Shown here: positions 56,501 to 64,000 of the stretch, piece after piece
Position numbering within the stretch: position 1 is the stretch's first letter
Layout: each line of letters begins with the position of its first letter
Assembly (NCBI RefSeq): GCF_003576645.1
Contig: NC_044920.1
Coordinates: 1,509,552-1,573,551 of the forward strand
DNA length: 64,000 bases
DNA from: Ipomoea triloba
Lineage: Eukaryota; Streptophyta; Magnoliopsida; Solanales; Convolvulaceae
Reading direction: 5' to 3'
Notes under the pieces: generated by a model
Told to the model about the DNA's origin: nothing
Databases searched by the model: none
Seen by the model: only the letters and a program-made list of their open reading frames with translations
Program-made: the position numbers and the translations under genes

Positions 56501-57931
56501 TGAATATGGCCACCAATCACAATTAAGTTTGTAAAATTAAAGGCGGTTAGCCACGCTCCCATTTCATCGAGCTGTAACATGCTATTTGAATGAGATATAT
56601 TTTTATTTAAAATTGAGTAATTGAGGTTACACAAAATCGGAGTCAAAAAGAGGAAAAAGTTTAATATTAAAAAAATCTTCTATCAGTGTAATAGAATTTA
56701 GTGAAATTTCTTTTGTATCGTATAACTGTACAAGAAACGAATTTCATTTGTGTATGTGGTCCCGAAAGATATATGGTACTCTATTCCATTACATACATGG
56801 ATTGGGTCAAAAAATCAGACCAGCCTCTCTTGAAATCCTGGATATGTACTAACTTTTTAGTAAATTACAATTATTTTATTTTATTTTATTAGTAATTTGT
56901 CCGGTCTCTACATCTTTAGTTAATAGCAATTTAAAAAAAAAAAAATTGTAATCCGTTGTCTACATCTTTACTTAAAAATAAGAAATTAGGTCTACCAAGT
57001 CACTTGAGCGTGTCTTCTTGAAAGATAAAATTCATAAGTCCTCTACAAAGTGCCAAAATTTCGCTTCTGTACTTGCTTCCCAAGTGGAAACAAAATATAC
57101 GTGATAGATATATGAAATGAAAAATAATAAATGATATTGTCAACATCACTTTGGAGGTTGCCACACGTTACTGGAACTTTCTGACATAAAATTGTTCTTT
57201 ATAGCTTTAATACAGTTAATTGAGGAACTAGATATACCAAGTCACCTAAATGAACAATCCTACAAAACTGTTAAGCCAATACTCTCGAGTTTTCAATGGG
57301 ATACCTTTTCATTTCCCGAGTTGTTCCTAGTATGCTGGGCTCAATGTGCTAGTACCAATGCAAAACAACATTAATCGCAGCAAAGATTTTGTGATAAGTT
57401 TCAAAAATCATCCTTGGTGGGGTGAATTGGTTCTTGCCCCAACATAAGCGAATAATGTTGTATAGTGTAAAACATGCATTTGTTATCCTCGTGTTTTACA
57501 GAGTAGGGTGAACAGAATTTTTTGCATATTTAGTCCCACGACTATAGTGGCACTTGTAGGATTGGTCCACAACTTTCAAACTTTGTAATTTTGGTCCATG
57601 ACTATTGTTTTTGTTGCAAAAATGGTCCTTCCGGCGCCGGAAAACAAAAACCGGTGGATTTTCCGGCAATATTTTGCCGGAAAAAAAAATCGACATATTT
57701 TCCGTCAATTTCTCGCTGAAAAAAAATTCTCCTTTCAAATAGGATTAAAATTGACATTTCTGGCAGTAGGATTTTTGACATTTGGTACTAAAAAAAAATT
57801 GACATTTCTAAAAAATTAATTTAGTTTACTTTTTATTCAAAATTGACATTTCTAAAAAAATTCCCCTTTGTGTTGGCAGATGTTCCTATTGGGCAAAATT
57901 ATTCAAATATTATTTTTACTTTCTAGTTTAA
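53524..57931. repeat. apparently identical second copy of 49115-53522 (probable assembly duplication)
   Basis: Offset is 4,409 bp throughout. It includes part of LINE ORF2 with the same 71-bp duplication, the whole of ORF1 (54081-55628, identical protein), the right LINE target repeat (55777-55791), half of the host MITE, the two about 450-bp blocks and the left part of the MULE. No 3' part of a second LINE is present. Confidence 0.9.
54081..55628 (-). CDS. LINE ORF1, second copy within duplicated segment
   Basis: The translation is identical over all 515 residues to the frame at 49672-51219, including the zinc knuckle. It is probably the same physical gene represented twice. Confidence 0.75.
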   Translation of the reverse strand: MQSLEDAENPTTDETMNVDEHSTRSTKKVRTVKRTFADTVSSQPPLNANVDSRVETHEWAFEDPEIESDAEMDMADKSDGRLRVVFSKELRKELCSEWKLALIIKYLGKNVSFSILNQRLPVMWNLQGHLHLIDIGFGCFVARFDNKTDYLHVLLDGPWKIFDNYLLTQRWVPNFKARTSKFEKMAVWVRLPELSVEYFRNDTIKSILENVGKPLKLDRTTIAREKGRYARAAVEVDLNKLLISEVLVGNEVQIIEYEGLHVVCFGCGVVGHREQQCPHNKHKEPETATMDMNTPPANDTEKEPQSEPVPPMVTPTQAKQRYGTWMLVTRKKTQTDASKGHRHSKKTDRPPVNRGNKFQPLAAEVEGDGHTAAPVRRTSQMTQENAKGKSANSPNQFRKLTFSRTEKDRRAGAGNPNYPNTNVRGRGNSLMSSRGRETATNNRGPAPQMTPHTTSSGVGNTGNSGNVGYFQFGSQPLASNMQTAGAHHTGNVGSTSRFTPGEGGGQTSLPANPSP

Positions 57932-58462
57932 ATTTAATCTTAATAATACTCCATATTATTTTTTGTTGATCTTGAATTTGTATTAATAATTTTAAATTTG
58001 TACTTAATTGGCTTAAAAGTAAATATAATTTAAATTTAAACGAAAAAGTAAAAATAATTTTGAATTTCTATTTAATTTTACTAAGATTAACTTGGCTATG
58101 TATGATTTTAAAAATAATTAGTTTTAACTTTAATTAGTTTACCAAAATAAAAAATAATTAAATTGACTACATATATTTTTAGAAATGAATTCTTTTTAAC
58201 TTAAATTAATTGTTTAGAAATGTCAATTTTAATCCAACTTGAAAGGAGAATTATTTTTTCCGGCGAGAAATTGACGAAAAATATGTCGATTTTTTTCCGG
58301 AGAAAAATTGCCGGAAAATCCGCCGGTTTTTGTTTGCTGGCGCCGGAAGGACCATTTTTGCAACAAAAATAATAGTCATGGATCAAAATTGCAAAGTTTA
58401 CAAGTCGTGGACCAATTCTACAAGTGCCACTATCGTCGTGGAACTAAAAATGCAAAAAACTC
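57514..58462. mobile_element. MULE-like element, 949 bp, with 9-bp target duplication
   Basis: The direct repeat agggtgaac flanks it at 57505-57513 and 58463-58471. Terminal inverted repeats are about 250 bp: the left includes gcatatttagtcccacgact, ccttccggcgccggaaaa and aaattgacatttct, each inverted on the right (agtggcactatcgtcgtgg region reversed). The core (57800-58200) is AT-rich and non-coding. Palindromic ttccggcgccggaa is a notable GC island within the repeats. Confidence 0.88.
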
Positions 58463-58471
58463 AGGGTGAAC

Positions 58472-59900
58472 ACTAAGGCCAAGTAGTTGCCCCATACTTT
58501 GTTCTTTGGTGATAAAAGAGCATTTACTCCATCAATCACTATTGTTGCCATGTGAAAGCTTCTTAGTACTCTACAAAGAGCCAAAATCCTCCTTTTAATA
58601 CTTTCTCCAAATAGAAATAAAACGTATGTGATAAATACATGACATGACAAATGATAAATGATGGTTGTCGGTATCATTATAGAGGTTGTAGTTGAATCTG
58701 CTTCGAAAGATAGTGCATCCATGCTACTGTAAAATTTTGACATGTTAGCACTTATTTTATTAGTAATTTGCCCTCTACATCTTTAGTTAATAGCATTTTT
58801 TTTTTAGTAATATGCTCTCTGATCTACGTCTATCTTTAGTTAAAGAGTTAGGAATTTAGGTCTACCAAGTCACTCGATTGCATACTCTTACCCAATCACC
58901 AAACAAATATTCATGAGTTGTCAAACCTCACACGTTCACTTTTTCATTTCCTAAGTTGTTCCTAGTATGCTAGGCCCAATGGATCGAAGTATGACCTTAA
59001 TAGTACCAATTAGATGTTATCATGTCATATTGTCATGAGCAATGAATTATATTGGAGGAAAAAAATACAAGAAATATTTAGCATTATTCGAATATCTAAT
59101 CATTTATTCGTAATTAAATGAAAACTCGATCAATCTTTGCATTCTCATAATCATTTCTACATAAAACAAAAGTGTTCGTCAAAATACATCAAACACATGA
59201 CTAGCTAGTTGACCCATACTCGTTTATATATATATATATATATATATACATACACACACACTAAATTAAAGTGGGAATAAATCCAAATATATAAACTTAA
59301 AATTAAAACCACAACTGTTGAAAGCAGAGCCGGGAGGGAACCGGCAGCACGTCAGCTGACGTATTGCTGTCGCAATAACTTTTTTTTCTTTTAAAAATTA
59401 AATCACCGAGGTGAGAGATATATATAAAGGGCCAGGCCTTTGCAGTTTGGTCTTTAATTATGCTCTAATGACATGTTCACTAAACACAACACTAACGTAA
59501 AATAACCTTAATTAACTGTTTTACTTTATGCCTTCTCCCATCTTTAATCTTTTATTGTTAAGTCAAAGAAATCAGCCAGTAGTCCACCTTAATTACCTTT
59601 CCAAATCTCATTTTATCCATTCTTTTATTCTTACGGCCGACTCAAGGGGTCCAAATAAAAAGAGGTCGTCATAACCGGATCGGAATATCTATAATTTTAC
59701 TCAAAAAGTGGTCCAAAGCTAACAATTTATAAGGATAAAAAAAGATTTTTAATGGATCTGAAAAATTGTCTATTAGTATTATCAATTACTAATTAAAGTG
59801 GTTAGTAACACCCATTGCCAATGTTGAAAATTTTGAATGGTTAGATCGTTAGCTTTTTAACTATTGCTAATAAAAGAATTTTTAAAATTAAATTAATTGT
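58472..59900. other. gene-free intergenic DNA with third diverged about 450-bp block
   Basis: Includes a diverged copy of the block seen at 51.5 and 52.6 kb (about 58570-59000; shares ctctacaaagagccaaaatc and gttgttcctagtatgctagg). A TA repeat lies at 59225-59250. No gene supported. Confidence 0.5.
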
Positions 59901-59912
59901 GGTAAGTTGGTG

Positions 59913-60150
59913 ATGGATTATACGATAGTCCAATTGACCCACTAACTTGTACAGTAAAGCCCAGTAGATAACGATCGAGTTGATCTGGAGAGAGCTATCT
60001 GACAGGTCATCACTAGGCTAGTTGCAGTCGGAGGATGGGGTTATACGACAGCCCAATTGACCTACTAACTTGTACAATAAAGCCTAGTAAAAGATCGAGT
60101 TGACTTGGCGAGAGCTATTTGATGGGCTGTCACTAGGCTAATTGGTCAGA
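59913..60150 (+). repeat. two-copy direct tandem repeat of about 120 bp
   Basis: Units start gatggattatacgatagtcc (59913) and gatggggttatacgacagcc (60034). They share actaacttgtaca(g/a)taaagcc, gatcgagttga and gtcactaggcta. Divergence of roughly 15 percent shows an old duplication. Confidence 0.75.
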
Positions 60151-61382
60151 GGAGCCTAGGGTTGTAGTTTGTAGGTCTGCAAAGTAGCTAGTGGCTAGGG
60201 CTGATGCAAGATGGATATGCCATCTAACGTGACAACTAAGTAGATTGACCGACTGCATCTCTCTTTTAGTAAGAACACACCAATATCGGGCCTCACTTGC
60301 CACTCATGATCATATCAAGGGTCAACACTTCTAATATAAATAGGTCCACTCTATATAGTCAAGAATACACCTTCCATACACTATTCATTGTAATATTCAT
60401 TGTACTCTTCTAATAATCAATCGGACTAACAAACCGACATGATACATTATGATTTCCTAATCTCTATTCTCGTAGTATAACTCTAAATTGGCACATTGCA
60501 ATTTTTTTTTTAAGGTAGTTGAAAATGTTAAAATTTTTATAAATGCTCATCCACTTCATTATATAATTTTGGTGCATCATGAATAATATTTTGTTTAAGA
60601 AAGGAGGGATAGGATTGATTGGTTACAAAATGCAACATTTCTTAGGTAGACCATGCCGGTGGTGCAACCGTACCATATATGTTTTGTCTTGCAATCTTAT
60701 CATTATTATCATCATCGACATGTACTGTGAAAATTCATGATAGGTTGGTCCATTATTGCCATGAATGTCAAACTTAACCAGTTTCCTACCACCTCTCATC
60801 TTGTCTTATATCACATGGCTTTTCTATTGCTTTAATTAGCGTTAGAACTATTTCGGCATTTTGAAGATTCTTGAAAAGGAGAATGCAAGCAAACCGAGGG
60901 GATATGATAGTCGACTACAAAAGTAATGTATCTAGAAAACAATGGGTACGTGTTTGGTCGGTCCAATTACAATTATATAACAAGATATAATTTGTAAATT
61001 TTCATATGAAGATTCTTTAATAAAAGTAATTTCTTTGGTCGGTCAATGTTGGCGGCAGTGTTAAGAGGCATCCTAAGTATATGTCTGCTGCTTGGCGACT
61101 TCAATTCACTTCTATTTTAATTAAGACTCTCCAAGTCAAGAGGTTGGTTGGGGTTTGTGTTTGATCCTCTGCTCAAATATGGGATTTAGAAGTGTGAATT
61201 CTAGACTTTAATTTGTGTCTATGGTGGAGGGGGGATTTGATTGTAAAGGTTATACACTTGTATTAGATAGAGAACGATACGTCTTGTTTCTTTGTGACGG
61301 TTAATACATTATATATATAAAGTTATGCAACAAAATTGAGACATTAGTCAACCAATATAGTCTTTTAATTTAATTGTTGTAT
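60151..61382. other. gene-free intergenic DNA
   Basis: I see no gene or bounded element here. Confidence 0.45.
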
Positions 61383-61390
61383 TATTGACT

Positions 61391-61662
61391 AGTATTATCA
61401 AAGCGGGTCGGCTTGCTCCACTGCGGCTTAATTTCTAGCGGACTTCTAAGGGTCGACCTGCAGAGTAGGATTCATGCAACCCTAGCTCGTTCCACATGGG
61501 TGGTTGGCCCCCGAACTTTTGTTTTATTTTTTAATATATATTAATATTAAAATAGGGTCTGACATGCTTTTTTGCGGATCAAATTTTTTGTAGCCTTAAC
61601 CCGCCCCACTGCAAGGCGGGTGCAGATTAGCTTGCGGGCTTCAACCCACTTTTACAACCTTA
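61391..61662. mobile_element. hAT-like MITE with 8-bp target duplication
   Basis: tattgact flanks the element at 61383-61390 and 61663-61670. Ends are imperfect inverted repeats (agtattatcaaagcgggtcg; reverse complement of right, taaggttgtaaaagtgggtt). GC-rich subterminal stretches with gcgggt/acccgc match the style of plant hAT MITEs. No coding capacity. Confidence 0.65.
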
Positions 61663-61670
61663 TATTGACT

Positions 61671-63404
61671 CCATACTTCCCTATATTGACTCCATACTTT
61701 TTTCAAGTCTTACAATGAGTGCCTTCATTGTTTTGGTGACCACTATAAATATAATTGCACAGGTTAGAGCTGAGAACATGAACTAGGTAGGGATGACCTG
61801 GATGGATTAAAATCATGTAGCCCAAGTCATTTGGGATGACCTTGGTGGGTTGTGGACTTGTGGCCGTCAAGCCATTGGGGATGACCCTGGCCTGGTGGTC
61901 TACCTGAGGTCATCCAACTAAAGTCATCACTAAATAGACAATTAATACATGCAATTATTCCATTAAGACTTAAATATAACTTTTTATCATTATTGACAAG
62001 CTAGCAGACTAGCATTTTCTAGGCTTGCCCATATGGCAAGCTATGCTTCGACGGGTCACTTTGAAAGTACTAATTGACATGCATTTCAAATTTTTAGATA
62101 ATTATGCGTGTATTGTAAATTTTAAAATTGATACCAATAAACTTTTTTAAAAATAATGACCAATATATAAATACAAAAATATAATTATCTAAATAGAAAA
62201 ATAAATATAAAAAATTACAATTTTATAAAGATGCAAATAAATTCTTCCTTTCTTTCCTCGATTTGAAGAACAAAATCTAGGCTGCAAAAGAGACTAAATT
62301 GAGAAAGCATCTCAAAGGTATTACTCTTTTTCCTAGCATGGTGTGATTGTGTAGTGTTTTAATTTAATTTATTTTTTTGTTATTTAATTTGGTTTGTAAA
62401 TTATTGAAATGTCTTAAGAAGATAAGAAAGCTCAAATAATGAAAATTAAAGGAGTATTTCAAAGTGTTGATAAAAAAAAAATACAACACTAGCTTTTAAA
62501 ATATAAAAATTTATAGTGGATAGTTGTAAATGAACACTTTTATTATTGAGAGTATTTATATTTATATTTGTATGTAATATATAATAATATTAAATTAATT
62601 AAATTTCGTTGTAGAAAGTAAATGAAAGTTAGAGATGTAATAATAAGACCCAAAATTAAAAGAATGAAACTAATTAAATATATCAATGTCATAATAGTTG
62701 AGGATTAAAAGTGAAATTTACACATAAAAAATTAACAAGGAATGTTGCGATGGTGCTAAATGAGCATGTAGTACTATTCTTATATATAAGTAGAAAATAT
62801 CATAGTTCGATTTTCAAATTGACGGTTCATGTTTCAAGAATAATTAGTATTAAAACTTCAACCTCATGGAGATTTGAAGTTTCAATTTTGGTTTTGCAGT
62901 CTGCGATTCGAACCACCTTATAAATTTCTATTGCAAACCTTAATTAACTAGAACCATAAAATTGTATGATTCTGATTAAGATTCGATTTATATATACAAT
63001 GTACGATTTGGTTCAAATTATTTAATTTACTTAGCTTTGAATTGAACCATAGTCATATATATCTAGTTATAAATCAAACAAGCACCAGATATAATATATG
63101 ATCGGGCCATGAACTTTTTATCTTTTAAATTTTTCATACCAAATATGATATGCATGTGGAATCATCCATTCACAACAAAATATATTTTAGTCTAAACAAA
63201 TATTTCTGTGTGAATGAGGCAAAGGGTAAGTAAGAAAAGACTAAAGCACACAATGCACTCCTAACAACCAAGAAATAGACCACTCCATGGCTCCATGCAA
63301 TAGATCAGACTAGAGCAGAAATTAATTTTTTAAAAACAAAATTATTAAACAAAACCTAAACGACAGAATTCCATGAAAGTGAAGAAATGATTTTTTATTT
63401 TTTT
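61671..63404. other. gene-free intergenic DNA
   Basis: Contains a short duplication (tatattgactccatactt, 61661-61700), gatgaccttgg-type short repeats (61780-61930), and AT-rich DNA. No gene is supported. Confidence 0.45.
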
Positions 63405-63760
63405 TTATTTTTATGACGAGGGAATCATCCGTCATTGTCCGAGGGTATGACTGGTCTTATGACCTTAGCCAACAAATAATCAAAGGAGGTAAACCAATTT
63501 AAGTTATTCATAACTGACCAGTTAAAACCATGAAAGTTGATAGGTCACTCTGAGAGTCCAGCTTGAAACTCTGTTGTCACGAAGCTAATAACCTAACCAG
63601 CTTGACTAGAATTTATTAAACCAACCTAGTTGTTGGTAGCGGACTAACATGCTCAAATCAAGAAGATCAATGAGCCACTCCCTGACAGATCACAGACGAA
63701 CTTGAGATCTTGTAGTTACCGATCAAGCTAACAACCTGACCAATTTAATTGGGGTTGTGC
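63405..63760 (-). mobile_element. SINE family copy or copies, minus strand
   Basis: In reverse complement it shows heads such as aattggtcaggttgttagct with box-B-like caagttcgtctg, and later aattatg-type body sequence (ttatgaataacttaaattgg) and tail gactaggtca-like phrases. Two partial heads (near 63600 and 63735) suggest nested or tandem copies. Confidence 0.45.
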
Positions 63761-64000
63761 ATGAAGCAATGATTTCCGAGGGCCAAAGAATGTTTGGTAT
63801 GCACATATTTGGGGTCCCCAGATGGGGCAAATGCAATGATGAAGGGCAGCATTATGTTAGATTTTCCATGTCTCATGCTATGTGCTTAATCATGATTCCC
63901 GCGTGTCATGTTTATCCTTAAATACAAAACAAACCTTATAAAAACATCCTCAAAAAAACACCATTCCTCTCGATCTCAGATACCTGTCTGAAAAAAACCA
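63761..64000 (+). other. possible promoter or leader of a gene beyond the right edge
   Basis: ccttataaaaacatcctc (63933-63950) resembles a TATA box followed about 25-30 bp later by a leader-like ccattcctctcgatctcag. No coding start is visible before the window ends. Confidence 0.25.

Overview
This window is nuclear DNA of a flowering plant. Genes have short exons with GT-AG introns, and intergenic DNA is AT-rich and packed with plant-type transposons: a Ty1/copia element with an initiator-Met tRNA primer site, an L1-type LINE with a C-terminal RNase H, tRNA-derived SINEs, and MULE-, hAT- and Harbinger-like MITEs. A eudicot is likely and an asterid such as the Solanales is possible, but the sequence does not prove the lineage.

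Layout. 1-12.5 kb: perhaps the last exon of a gene entering from the left, then a repeat mosaic (a MULE-type MITE with 9-bp target duplication, a tandem duplication with a datable insertion, LINE relics, several foldback MITEs). 12.6-17.0 kb: a young copia retrotransposon whose gag-pol frame is cut by one in-frame TAG. 20.9-22.1 and 28.5-30.0 kb: two alpha-expansin genes in direct orientation with identical exon lengths. They share a distal upstream block and a nearly invariant, foldable 45-nt element about 86 nt after the stop. 30.9-33.5 kb (minus): a reticulon-like B gene with a probable GC-AG intron and a SINE in intron 1. 34.1-36.9 kb (plus): a seven-exon UDP-xylose-type nucleotide-sugar transporter, head to head with the reticulon gene. 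37.7-39.1 kb: two diverged copies of a small unrecognised sequence around a MITE. 40.1-41.5 kb: a Pack-MULE that captured the first coding exon and upstream DNA of a TOC1/PRR1 circadian-clock gene. 42.4-42.7 kb: a small secreted peptide precursor resembling the IDA/IDL abscission-peptide family.

45.3-58.5 kb: a 5.9-kb LINE on the minus strand, with a perfect 15-bp target duplication, sits in the middle of a foldback MITE. ORF1 is intact; ORF2 is dead (71-bp tandem duplication, altered catalytic motif, frameshift, two nonsense codons). The 4,408 bp from 49115 to 53522 recur, apparently without change, at 53524-57931, separated by one N. This is most likely an unmerged contig overlap, so the true locus is probably about 4.4 kb shorter. 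58.5-64 kb holds only repeats.

The cellular genes do not form one pathway. The expansins (wall loosening) and the sugar-nucleotide transporter (substrate supply for xylan and xyloglucan) both concern the cell wall, but their proximity is probably chance. No fundamentally new enzymatic system is visible. The most novel leads are the expansin 3'UTR element, the clock-gene Pack-MULE and the nested LINE in MITE.
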